From Mobiluncus massiliensis (GTDB lineage Bacteria; Actinomycetota; Actinomycetes; Actinomycetales; Actinomycetaceae): a stretch of 64,000 nucleotides of DNA. The DNA is taken from the NCBI RefSeq assembly GCF_949769255.1, contig NZ_OX458329.1:310001-374000 (forward strand), read 5' to 3'. Numbering within the stretch: position 1 is the stretch's first letter; each line of letters starts with the position of its first letter. This document shows positions 27,660-36,243 of the stretch, in pieces. The position numbers were made by a program, and so were the translations under genes. Below the pieces are notes generated by a model, which was not told where the DNA came from, did not search any database, and saw only the letters and a program-made list of their open reading frames with translations.

Positions 27660-27713
27660 GGGGAGAATAGCCGGGTAGCTGCCAATAATGGCAGCTACCC
27701 GGCTATTCTCCCC
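27660..27713. repeat. R1 palindrome, copy 3
   Basis: Perfect arms as in copy 2 but with loop AATAAT, the reverse complement of ATTATT, in the same flank orientation. It lies 336 bases before gene E. Confidence 0.85.
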
Positions 27714-27960
27714 TTTTAGGCACGCCCCAGCCAGGTATCCCCTGAAAAAACCTCCCCTGATTCGCCGCAGTCTTTGCGGGTATCGGCCTGAAACTCTCTG
27801 TGTGCCTGTAACTCAGTCGGAATAGTTCTAAAAATCCAACTGTTATCTAAAAAACCTAGCAGGAATGGTTTCTCACGAACTCCCGTGTACTTGCAACCTT
27901 GGCGGGTGTCGGCCCGGGATTCTCTGTGTGTTCGCAATCTGATTTACCCCCGAATTTCTG
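27714..27960 (+). repeat. Cassette promoter segment of gene E (duplicate of B)
   Basis: Nearly identical to the minus-strand segment 13480-13767 upstream of gene B, and in its last 70 bases to the segment before C. It presumably carries the promoter. Confidence 0.7.
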
Positions 27961-27991
27961 ACCCTTTATTACCCAGAAGAAGGGTTTTTTT
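27961..27991 (+). promoter_or_regulatory. Conserved CWBR2 leader hairpin (gene E)
   Basis: ACCCTT/AAGGGT hairpin with seven T, four bases before the ATG of gene E. Confidence 0.7.
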
Positions 27992-27995
27992 GAAG

Positions 27996-30392
27996 ATGAA
28001 TTTGAAGAAGAAGTTTGTGATTGGTGCTGCTTCGGTGGCGCTGGTTGCTGGCATGGGTGGCGTGGCTGCTCCGGCTGCTGTGGCTGACATTGCTAATCCC
28101 GGTTTTGTGAACAAGCTGGTGCGGCTGGGCGGTATGGATCGTGTGTCTACGTCCTTGAAGGTTGCGGCTTACGAGTTTGGTTCACGCGTGGAGAAGACCG
28201 ATCCTCGTGGGGCTCGTCCGGAAGTTTTGTATGTGACTTCTTACGCGGATGGTAACCTGGTTGACGCGGCTTCGGCTGGTATGTTGACTGATGGCCCGAT
28301 TGCGTTCGTGTCGAATAATTCTTACGTGGCTGAGGCTGTGGGTAAGTTCTTTGCTGATACGAAGACTAACTCTGGTTTTGCTGCGATTAAGAAGGTTGTG
28401 GCTATTGGTGGCGAGGGCGCTGTGTCTGACGCTACTTTGAAGGCTGTTGCTAAGCAGCTGGGTGCGAATGTTGCTACCGGTCGTTTGGGTGGTAAGGATC
28501 GTTACGAGACTTCCGTGGCGATTGCTGAGCATATTTACAGCCAGGCTTTGCTCAAGGACAACTACTACAAGGATCGCGCTAAGCAGCGTATCGTGAATAT
28601 TGCTACTTCCAACTTGACTCGTGTGTATTTGGCTAATGGTGCTGATTCTCACGTGGTTGACTCGATGGTGGCTGGCACCCTAGATAACGGTCCGGTGTTG
28701 TTGGTTCAGCCTGATGGCAAGATTCCTGAGGTTGCTGCCGAGTTTATTAAGAAGGCTTTGCCGGAGCAGTTCGCTGCTTTGGGTGGGGCTGAGACTGTGT
28801 CTGATGCTACTGTTCAGGAAGCCTGGTTGATTAAGACTTTGGCTAACAAGTGGGATACGTCTTCTGAGATTCCGGACTTGTACAAGAATGCTAAGAACCT
28901 GCGTAACCTGGTTTACGGTATGCCTAACGGCTCGAAGAACAGCCGCGACGTGCTTGACCCGAACTTCATGGGTCTGCAGCGGATTGTTGCTGATGCTGAC
29001 GCGATTTACAGGGACTGGAATGGTAAGGCCGGTGAACAGAAGGGCATTATCAACGCTGCTACGAACCGTTTGGCTCACGCTACTACCAAGTTCGGCACCA
29101 AGGCTGCTGGTTTCTACAAGGAAGTGTTGGATGGTTCAGGCTCGAATGCTGATATCAAGGCGATTCACGGTGCTTTAATTAAGCTGTACGGCGATTTGAT
29201 TACTACCACTCCTGGCGGTACTGCTATTGATCCTGCTAAGGTCACTATTGCTTCGTTCATGACGGATTCTTCCGGTGCTAACGGTGTTGAGGCTGACTAC
29301 GCGTTGGCGTCTGGCTTTAACTTTACTGAGATTGAGGGCTCCACTGCCTACCGGCAGGCTGTGAAGGCTGGCACGGATGACCTGGACAATGGCTGGAGCA
29401 AGGATGTCAACCCGGTTCTGGGTACCCAGGTTAAGACTAAGACTGCTCAAGCCTCTCAGTACATGGTCGCCGATAACACGGTAAACAACTCTCTCACCAC
29501 TGGCACTGTGGATAATACCGTGTCTGGTGCGGTGATTACTGATTTGACAAAGTACGTGTTGGATTCTGAGAAGTCTTGGCTGGATCAGTACAAGAAGGCT
29601 TTGGAGAAGGCTGAGCAGGGTCTGCGTCTGGAGCAGGATAAGATTGCTCCCAAGACCGAGCTGCGTTTGGGTGGTAAGGATCGTTTCGAGACCGCTCAGT
29701 TGATTGCTAACCAGTACGGTAACCTTTACGGTGGTGTGCTTGGCCTGTCTGGCCACTTCACTGAGGCTTACGTTGCTAACGGTACTCGTTTGCCGGATTC
29801 GTTGACTGCTGGCCAGTTGTCTCGTGGCCCGATTCTGTTGGTTCGTGCTGAAGGCGATCTGCCCGAGTTCACCGTGACCGTGGCTAAGAAGCTGAAGTCC
29901 TGGACCAACGCTGACCACCTGATTGCTGTCGCTATCGGCGAGACCGGTGTCCTGCCCGATGAACAGTTCAAGAAGGTTGCCGACCTGATCAACGGTGGCA
30001 AGGAACTACCTCTGGTCGGCTCTCGCCCAGCTACTCCGGCTACCGCTTCCGCTACGCCGACCTTGGGTACAGTAAATGGCAGCCCAATCACGGCTGCTAA
30101 TGGTACTGCTTCGGTTCCTGTGACTGGTGCTAAGGCTGCGCCTGCCGTGTACACCTGCACTATCGATACAACCGAGATTGCTCCTGCTGCTCCTGGTACT
30201 GGCAAGGTTAAATTTGATGTTGCTTGGGATGCTACCGCAAATGCTTGCAAGGTCACTGCTACCGACGAATCTCACAGTGGTGCAGTTACTGGCACTATTA
30301 AAGTGACGGTCACGGTTGACGAGGACGGCACTGGTACAGCTAAGACGGTTTCCGCTGGTGCAGATGCAAACGTTACTGTAAACATCGCCTAG
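27996..30392 (+). CDS. CWBR2 surface protein E
   Basis: A 798-residue secreted paralog. CWBR2 units include LGGMDRVSTS, GRLGGKDRYETS and, at about residue 555, LRLGGKDRFETAQ. In the other five paralogs the last unit has a CW and a second Cys about 35 residues later (a likely disulfide); here both are absent (KSW and GGKEL). The tail has its own Cys pair (VYTCTID and NACKVTA) and a DEDGTGTAKT block shared with protein B. The ATG at 27996 is chosen because the open frame upstream is conserved leader. The gene faces the DUF4276/ATPase operon. Confidence 0.88.
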   Translation: MNLKKKFVIGAASVALVAGMGGVAAPAAVADIANPGFVNKLVRLGGMDRVSTSLKVAAYEFGSRVEKTDPRGARPEVLYVTSYADGNLVDAASAGMLTDGPIAFVSNNSYVAEAVGKFFADTKTNSGFAAIKKVVAIGGEGAVSDATLKAVAKQLGANVATGRLGGKDRYETSVAIAEHIYSQALLKDNYYKDRAKQRIVNIATSNLTRVYLANGADSHVVDSMVAGTLDNGPVLLVQPDGKIPEVAAEFIKKALPEQFAALGGAETVSDATVQEAWLIKTLANKWDTSSEIPDLYKNAKNLRNLVYGMPNGSKNSRDVLDPNFMGLQRIVADADAIYRDWNGKAGEQKGIINAATNRLAHATTKFGTKAAGFYKEVLDGSGSNADIKAIHGALIKLYGDLITTTPGGTAIDPAKVTIASFMTDSSGANGVEADYALASGFNFTEIEGSTAYRQAVKAGTDDLDNGWSKDVNPVLGTQVKTKTAQASQYMVADNTVNNSLTTGTVDNTVSGAVITDLTKYVLDSEKSWLDQYKKALEKAEQGLRLEQDKIAPKTELRLGGKDRFETAQLIANQYGNLYGGVLGLSGHFTEAYVANGTRLPDSLTAGQLSRGPILLVRAEGDLPEFTVTVAKKLKSWTNADHLIAVAIGETGVLPDEQFKKVADLINGGKELPLVGSRPATPATASATPTLGTVNGSPITAANGTASVPVTGAKAAPAVYTCTIDTTEIAPAAPGTGKVKFDVAWDATANACKVTATDESHSGAVTGTIKVTVTVDEDGTGTAKTVSAGADANVTVNIA

Positions 30393-30449
30393 TGAGTCCT
30401 TTGATTCTAGTGAAACCTTTACGGTTTCAACGATAACTGAATAATCCAA

Positions 30450-30489
30450 TGTTTGGGGGTTGGGCTCATCTGGGCCTAACCCCCAAACA
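30450..30489. terminator. Hairpin after CWBR2 gene E
   Basis: TGTTTGGGGGTT pairs with AACCCCCAAACA with a partly paired loop containing GGGC and GCCT. It can serve gene E and, from the other side, the DUF4276 gene. Confidence 0.65.
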
Positions 30490-30628
30490 ATTTGAGCGAG
30501 AATTACGTTTCTGTCGGTTCCGGGGCATCAAGGGTGGTAGGTGTGTCTGTTCATTCCAAATATCCATGGCGCGATCTCAATGCTCCCGTCAGCCCGATTG
30601 GGGCAAGACTTGGAATACTGCAATTGTG

Positions 30629-31324
30629 TTAGGCAGCAAAGGACAGCAGCTTGGCAACCCAATCAGCAAAGCGTGGGCACTCCTTGAGCACTGCCTCGAA
30701 AGGGGTATGGTCGAATACGTCTTTTGAATCGGGGACTTTACGGTAGCGAACCTTGCTACGTTCCTTTAGTTGAATAATTCGTTTAGACGGGGAAGTTTGG
30801 GGTGAATCGTTGATTTCTTCTACCTCGCCGGACGAGTCTCTCCACCCAGCCATCTGGCGAATCTCTGCAGCGCTGAACACTGTTGAACTTCCGTGCAAAG
30901 CTGCGGCTATAACCAGCGTTTCAAATTCATGCTTCACTACGAAAGGTAAGAATTTTCCTGGTTGTTCCCGTTTCGTGTAGCACTCGAGCATTTTTTCCTC
31001 AAGATCCTCGCACTTCGGAGCGACCAAACCTGCTTCCTTAATAAAATCCCGCGGAAAACCGTAGTAGTCGATCATCGTAGATACACCCTGTAACTGCGGC
31101 TCTGAAAGCAACGAACGAATCAACGAGTCATAGCATGGCGTCGCCCTGGAATACCAGCCGCCACCACCAGAACATGCTTTCCCATTCGCGCCAACCCCAG
31201 TTTTTACCACAATCGCTTTGGTGAATAACTTCCCGCCGCTAGCTTGACGAAGGTAAGGGTCTAAATAGTTCACTATGAACTGTTGCTCCGATGGGCCCTC
31301 CGCAACAATCGCAATCTCTACCAT
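30629..31324 (-). CDS. DUF4276 family protein, partner of the AAA ATPase
   Basis: A 231-residue protein with the DUF4276 pattern: VAEGPSEQQFIVNYLDPYL at the N-terminus, MIDYYGFP in the middle, and VVKHEFETLVIAA. The conserved acidic residues resemble a Toprim-like fold. The ATG at 31324 is preferred to an upstream GTG because GGAGGT lies six bases before it. It follows the ATPase gene by 40 bases on the same strand. ATPase/DUF4276 pairs occur in abortive-infection loci such as AbiL and resemble split OLD systems; a defence role here is inferred from family and context. Confidence 0.75.
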   Translation of the reverse strand: MVEIAIVAEGPSEQQFIVNYLDPYLRQASGGKLFTKAIVVKTGVGANGKACSGGGGWYSRATPCYDSLIRSLLSEPQLQGVSTMIDYYGFPRDFIKEAGLVAPKCEDLEEKMLECYTKREQPGKFLPFVVKHEFETLVIAAALHGSSTVFSAAEIRQMAGWRDSSGEVEEINDSPQTSPSKRIIQLKERSKVRYRKVPDSKDVFDHTPFEAVLKECPRFADWVAKLLSFAA

Positions 31325-31364
31325 TGCTGCACCTCCACGCACCTTGAGATCACCCTATTGCCGT

Positions 31365-32561
31365 TCACGAGTTCGTTACCTCGCGTTTTGGTGAAACGTT
31401 TAGAACATTGTTTTCCCACATTTGCCCAACCGAATAATCATCCAACCATTGGGTGTAAGCCTCTGACTCGGGGCGATTAACGGTTGTAGCTCCGTTCTCG
31501 CGAGTCACTAGAGCCAGCTCTTGCAACGAGAACTGGTTTGCCAAAGTGACTGATTGTGTGGTGACAATGATTTTCCTCTCCGCGCTGGCAACCTCGTGTA
31601 GCATTTCAGCCAACTGATAGATAGCGAAAGGATGCAGACCAAGTTCGGGCTCGTCCAACACTATCGTCTCAGGCGGGTTAGTTTGCTGCAACAAAACAGT
31701 CAGACAGATAAACCGAAGCGTACCGGAACTTAACCTCTCTCCCGAGAAAATACCATCCAGCCCTTTCTGTCGCCAACGCAATACAGTATTGTGCGAGCCC
31801 TCATAAACCGGATTAACCTCGAAATCCTCAAGGAACGGTGCCACCACACGCACCGAACGTACGATCCCCGCGTATCTCTCAGCGTCACTTTCTCGCATCC
31901 GCCACAACACCGCCGCGAGATTCCGCCCATCACTGTGAAGCCTTAGATTATCTGCAACATCACAACTCTGTAACACGGGCGAACGGGACGAAGAGTCATC
32001 AAAATGGAAAACTCTGCAACCCGTGAGGATGTCTCGAATCCTTTCCTGTACCCCAGAACTCGAGTGGCGTTCATCTTCATGAGAAAGCACGGAACGACGA
32101 GCCAACGGTTTCCAGCCATTGTTGCCGTGGAAATCGTCATAGTAAGGGTCATTGTAATTTGCCGTGTCATGGAAGAAGAGACGTTCTCTCACAAGGGAAG
32201 TATCTCCAGTACCACGGCTGAACTGGACATCATATCCACTTTTGTGTGTGCTATTTATCCAGTAATCTACGTTGATGGCAAAACATCGCGGATTAAAGCC
32301 TGAACCCCGTTCCGATTGGTCAAAATCGGCAACCGGGTTGCCCTGAAAGAAGTGTTCACTAAACCCGCCGCTACGCGTTATTGCTTCTTGGAACGTGTCA
32401 TCAACCAGACGTGAAAGCAGCTCTATCCCTCTGAGCAAGTTCGTCTTTCCCGCACCGTTCGGGCCAATCAACAGTGTTACCGGCGTGACCAGTTCAAGTG
32501 TTGCGTCACGAATAGAAAGCAGATTTCTGATTCTAAAGGAACGAATCGCCATACCAAACAT
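31365..32561 (-). CDS. AAA family ATPase (OLD/AbiLi-like)
   Basis: A 398-residue ABC-type ATPase with the N-terminal FRIRNLLSIRDATLEL, Walker A LLIGPNGAGKTNLL, signature SSGTLRFICL, Walker B ETIVLDEPELGLHP and an H-loop region IIVTTQS. No nuclease domain is fused to it, which fits an ATPase working with the separate DUF4276 protein encoded next. Such pairs are found in abortive-infection and other defence modules. The operon runs minus strand, away from gene F and toward gene E. Confidence 0.85.
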   Translation of the reverse strand: MFGMAIRSFRIRNLLSIRDATLELVTPVTLLIGPNGAGKTNLLRGIELLSRLVDDTFQEAITRSGGFSEHFFQGNPVADFDQSERGSGFNPRCFAINVDYWINSTHKSGYDVQFSRGTGDTSLVRERLFFHDTANYNDPYYDDFHGNNGWKPLARRSVLSHEDERHSSSGVQERIRDILTGCRVFHFDDSSSRSPVLQSCDVADNLRLHSDGRNLAAVLWRMRESDAERYAGIVRSVRVVAPFLEDFEVNPVYEGSHNTVLRWRQKGLDGIFSGERLSSGTLRFICLTVLLQQTNPPETIVLDEPELGLHPFAIYQLAEMLHEVASAERKIIVTTQSVTLANQFSLQELALVTRENGATTVNRPESEAYTQWLDDYSVGQMWENNVLNVSPKREVTNS

Positions 32562-32759
32562 TCTAGCTGCCTCGCTGAGGTAAGTATGCTCACCAGACCA
32601 AGGTAATACGCGTCAGCCCGTCATCGTTAACCAAATCGCCCGCGCGGATATCTCTCACCGCATGAAATTGCTGTGAACTTGATGTCACTGTGTAAACATT
32701 GCATCAAAAGTAAGACAAGACCGTCCTGTAGTGCTTGAAACAAGTCAACGTTTACAGTG

Positions 32760-32831
32760 CTGTGGCTCTGGGGTATCCCAGAGCCACAGCGTTTTAAACA
32801 ACTGGCCTCGGTAGTTACCTACCGGGGCCAG
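32760..32831. terminator. Double hairpin after CWBR2 gene F
   Basis: CTGTGGCTCTGGG and CCCAGAGCCACAG around GTAT, then CTGGCCTCGGTAG and CTACCGGGGCCAG around TTAC (one mismatch). It is homologous to the terminators after A and D. Confidence 0.72.
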
Positions 32832-32876
32832 TGTTATGAAGTTTTGCCTAACAGAATCTGTTAGGGGTTGGTTACG

Positions 32877-35252
32877 TTAGGACTGGGTAACGTCAACCTT
32901 GACTGTCTGAGTGGTCGTGCCGGAAATGGTTCCAGCCTTAGACGCAACCACAGTCACGGTAACATTGCCCTTGATTACTGCACCCTGGGTCGGGGCGGCA
33001 GGCGTGCCGGCACCCGCAGCAGCAGTAACAGTAATCTCATCATTGTTTCGATTAACAGTGAATGTCAACCCCTCGTTCGTATGACCAGTCGTTGCAGACT
33101 TCAAGGAAGCCGGGGACACGGTGACCGTGTAGGTTACGTCCGCATCGTAGTTATCAATCTTGATCTTAGCGGTATCCGTGGCGGTGCCAGAGATGTCAGG
33201 ATTCGAGGAGTCGAGGCTCAGTTTGGCAGCAGTGGTAGCAATCTTGCTGTCTTTGCCGACAGCGCAGTTAGCGCCGGTCACAGCCTGATCCACGATGGAG
33301 GTCAAGGCAGCATCAGTTAGCACACCGGTGCCGCCGATACCGTACACGGACAGGTTGTGGGTCTTGTCAGACCAGCAAACCAGGTTAGAAGCCACAGCCT
33401 TGGTGAAGTCCGGCAGATCCTTGGCAGAAGCCTCGTTACCACGCACCAACAAGATCGGGCCTTGGGTCAGCTGGCCAGCGGCCAGGGAGTCAGCCAAACG
33501 AGTACCGTTAGCTACGTATGCTTCAAAGAAACGCCAATCCTTGACCTTATTTGTAGTGCCGACCCGGCTGTACAGCTGAGCGCCGTAGTTCTTGGCCCAC
33601 TTGTTCGCAATCAGTTGAGCGGTCTCGAAACGATCCGCACCACCCAAACGCAGTTCGGTCTTCGGAGCAATCTTGTCCAACTCATTGTTCAACTTGCCCT
33701 GCAGTTCAGCCAACTGAGCCTGAGCCTGCTTGAGCCATTCCATATCAGTGTCGTAAGTGAACTTAGCCAGTTCAGCTACCATCGCCAACGGAACAGCATC
33801 TACTCCATCGAGAGAAGTAGCGTTGTCCGGACCAGCTGGAGTCGACGGGGAAACCTGGGAAGCGATAGCAGCCGCGTTAGTCAACTTCTGGCCCAAGGCC
33901 GGGTCCTGCTTGATGGTAGTCCACAAATCAACCAGGTCCTTCTTGGCAGGCTTCAACAGATTCTGGTAAGCCGTCGAGTTCTCGATAGCCTTCCAGTTCA
34001 CATCCGTGAATTTACCGGTCGACTCGTTGTCAGCCTTTAAGAAGCCTTCCAAGGTCGCGTCAGAAGTTCCATCAGGAAACACAGTCTTACCGTAAACCTT
34101 CTGCAAATTCGCAAGCTGATCGTGGTTGAAATCAGCAGAAGTGAAAGAGTAACCCTTACCAGCCATCCAGGTCTTAATCGGAGCCTGGGCGTTGGACAGA
34201 TGCAAGTTCCACTGGGCAGTCTGGGTCGAAGCCATCTTTACCACAAAGTTCAAACCGCCGAAGTTCACCTTGTCGTCCATGTCAATGGTCGGGCTCGTCT
34301 TTGCATTATCACCACCATTAACCAGCCAGTCCAGCTTCTTAACCTTCTCGTCCAGGTTAGGAATAGTAGAAGACGAATCCCACTTGTTAGCCAGAGCCTT
34401 AATCACCCAAGCATCCTGGATAGTCTTATCCGGAACCGTGGCAGCCCCACCCAAAGCAGAGAACTGAGCCGGCAAAGTCTTCTTAATAAACTCAGCCACA
34501 CTATCCGGGATAGTACCATCAGCATTAACCAGCACGATAACACCATCATCCAGGGTGCCAGCCACCATCGAGTCAACCACGTGGTCATTCGCGCCGTTAG
34601 CAATGTACATGGTGTCAAGAACACCACTGTCGGATGCACGGTTACTGTAAACCGGGTTCTTCTTCACGACATCCTGATTGTAAATATAGTCGGCGATAGC
34701 CACGGAAGTCTCGTAACGATCCTTGCCACCCAAGCGGGAAGTCGTGGTCACCGTAGGAATCTGATCCTTTACAGCCTTCAGTGTGTTATCACTGATAACA
34801 CCCTCGCCACCGATAGCCACAACCTCTTCAATAGCATTGAAACCATTGTTCTCATGCTTCGGGTTGCTAAAGAACTGGCCAACCGCGGAAGCCACGTAAG
34901 AGTTGTTGTACACGAAAGCAATCGGGCCATCATTCAACATGCCAGCCGCAGCCGCGTCAACCATGTTCGCATCCGCCGCAGACACAATGTACAAACGGGT
35001 AGGACGCTTATCATCATAGAAACGCAAGGTAGACACGTCGCCAGAGTTAATCTTGCCATCACGCTTGCCGAACTCGTGCGCCGCAACTTCCAGGGAGGTA
35101 GACACACGATCCATGCCCGCCAAACGACCCAACACGGAAATCGAGCCCGGCAAAGACGGAGCAGCCACAGCAGCCGGAGCAGCCACGCCACCCATGCCAG
35201 CAACCAGCGCCACCGAAGCAGCACCAATCACAAACTTCTTCTTCAAATTCAT
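32877..35252 (-). CDS. CWBR2 surface protein F
   Basis: A 791-residue secreted paralog. CWBR2 units include RLAGMDRVSTS, SRLGGKDRYETS and LRLGGADRFETAQ. The tail of about 115 residues is a single Ig-like module different from the others. It retains the CW...C pair of the last repeat. The ATG at 35252 follows the shared leader. It closes the third convergent pair, opposite gene E, with the ATPase/DUF4276 operon between them. Confidence 0.88.
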   Translation of the reverse strand: MNLKKKFVIGAASVALVAGMGGVAAPAAVAAPSLPGSISVLGRLAGMDRVSTSLEVAAHEFGKRDGKINSGDVSTLRFYDDKRPTRLYIVSAADANMVDAAAAGMLNDGPIAFVYNNSYVASAVGQFFSNPKHENNGFNAIEEVVAIGGEGVISDNTLKAVKDQIPTVTTTSRLGGKDRYETSVAIADYIYNQDVVKKNPVYSNRASDSGVLDTMYIANGANDHVVDSMVAGTLDDGVIVLVNADGTIPDSVAEFIKKTLPAQFSALGGAATVPDKTIQDAWVIKALANKWDSSSTIPNLDEKVKKLDWLVNGGDNAKTSPTIDMDDKVNFGGLNFVVKMASTQTAQWNLHLSNAQAPIKTWMAGKGYSFTSADFNHDQLANLQKVYGKTVFPDGTSDATLEGFLKADNESTGKFTDVNWKAIENSTAYQNLLKPAKKDLVDLWTTIKQDPALGQKLTNAAAIASQVSPSTPAGPDNATSLDGVDAVPLAMVAELAKFTYDTDMEWLKQAQAQLAELQGKLNNELDKIAPKTELRLGGADRFETAQLIANKWAKNYGAQLYSRVGTTNKVKDWRFFEAYVANGTRLADSLAAGQLTQGPILLVRGNEASAKDLPDFTKAVASNLVCWSDKTHNLSVYGIGGTGVLTDAALTSIVDQAVTGANCAVGKDSKIATTAAKLSLDSSNPDISGTATDTAKIKIDNYDADVTYTVTVSPASLKSATTGHTNEGLTFTVNRNNDEITVTAAAGAGTPAAPTQGAVIKGNVTVTVVASKAGTISGTTTQTVKVDVTQS

Positions 35253-35256
35253 CTTC

Positions 35257-35287
35257 AAAAAAACCCTTCTTCTGGGTAATAAAGGGT
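35257..35287 (-). promoter_or_regulatory. Conserved CWBR2 leader hairpin (gene F)
   Basis: Minus-strand ACCCTT/AAGGGT hairpin with seven T. The bases just upstream (AAAATTCCACCC) match gene A. Confidence 0.7.
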
Positions 35288-35485
35288 GGAATTTTGGTCA
35301 GATGGATTGAAAAGCGCCGCCTGGGTGTGTTGAAAAACCGCGCAGATTCAACGATTGCGGGGTAGTGCGGCGGCGGCCGTTTTAATTCTAGTCGAGGCTG
35401 GCTGTTAGGAAGGCCTGGGAGCAGCTGCGCGAGGGGTGTGGCCGGGACTTAAACGCGGGCATTGACCATCAGGTATGTGCCTAAA

Positions 35486-35541
35486 GGTGGAGAATAGCCG
35501 GGTAGCTGCCATTATTGGCAGCTACCCGGCTATTCTCCACC
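35486..35541. repeat. R1 palindrome, copy 4 (compensated arms)
   Basis: The arms read GGTGGAGAAT and ATTCTCCACC instead of GGGG/CCCC, so a change on one arm is matched on the other. The loop is ATTATT with flanks reversed relative to copy 2. Confidence 0.85.
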
Positions 35542-36071
35542 TATAATCCCAGCTTCAACCCGTGCGGTACTGGAAATGGATATTCTGCGGGGGATTTTTC
35601 GGCATTTTTTGAACACTTGGTGCTTCGAGACGGTTTGCCTCCCGCGGACCGATATGGATGTGCCCCGGGGAGAGCTGAGAGTGCTGGGTTACCTGTTCCC
35701 CTGTGGACCAGTATGTCCGAAAAAAGTGGCGTATTCTCAAAGGCTGTGGCACTGTCCCCCCGCGGACCAGCGTGACTGGAATCAAATAATCCAGCCGCGA
35801 TACCCCAAATGTCCAAAATTACACCTGTGCAGTTTTGGCTGGCACCGCTGTAAAACGCCTGGATTCCGGCTTTTCTGAAGGCATTGCATCCGAGGGAATC
35901 CAGCAAAATCGCACAATCCCAGCTAATTTTTAACAGGCACCCGGTATTCCAGCCCGATCGCGCCGACTCCCGCGACGACTAGAGCCACCCACTCCCGCGT
36001 CCGCACCCTTATTCAAGCCCCGACGCGCCCACACCGGCCCGACCGCGCCGACTCAAGCCAGACTCCCGCTC
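35542..36071. other. Gene-poor stretch with Pro-codon-like low complexity
   Basis: No credible gene was found. From about 35940 to 36180 the plus strand is dominated by CCNACTCC-type units, perhaps a decayed low-complexity coding tail or simple repeat drift. Confidence 0.4.
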
Positions 36072-36218
36072 CTACTCCAACGCCGATTCCAGCATCGATT
36101 CCAGAGCCGGCTCCATTGCCCACCCCACCGCAGACTCCAGCACTGACTCAGGCTCCGCTCCGAGTTCCTTTGCCAGCATCAACCCAGTTGCAAACTGTAT
36201 TCCAACCCTTCGGCACAT
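36072..36218 (-). CDS. Possible 48-residue ORF
   Basis: ATG at 36218 follows AGGTG closely and the frame ends at TAG 36072-36074. The product is acidic and helical with repeated LES units (SVLES, ALES, MLES, SALE). It begins 26 bases after the stop of the AbiEi-like gene on the same strand, so it could be co-transcribed. It could equally be chance in a low-complexity region. Confidence 0.2.
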   Translation of the reverse strand: MCRRVGIQFATGLMLAKELGAEPESVLESAVGWAMEPALESMLESALE

Positions 36219-36243
36219 TCACCTGCCAATCGCCGGGATGCCC

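Noticed and set aside
8745..35287. Phase variation by the seven-T tract in the CWBR2 leaders
   Set aside because: All six copies have exactly seven T and the tract lies before the start codon, so a frame switch is impossible; only spacing effects would remain.
35515..35906. Several overlapping small frames on both strands
   Set aside because: They cover the R1 palindrome and its surroundings, lack ribosome sites and resemble nothing.
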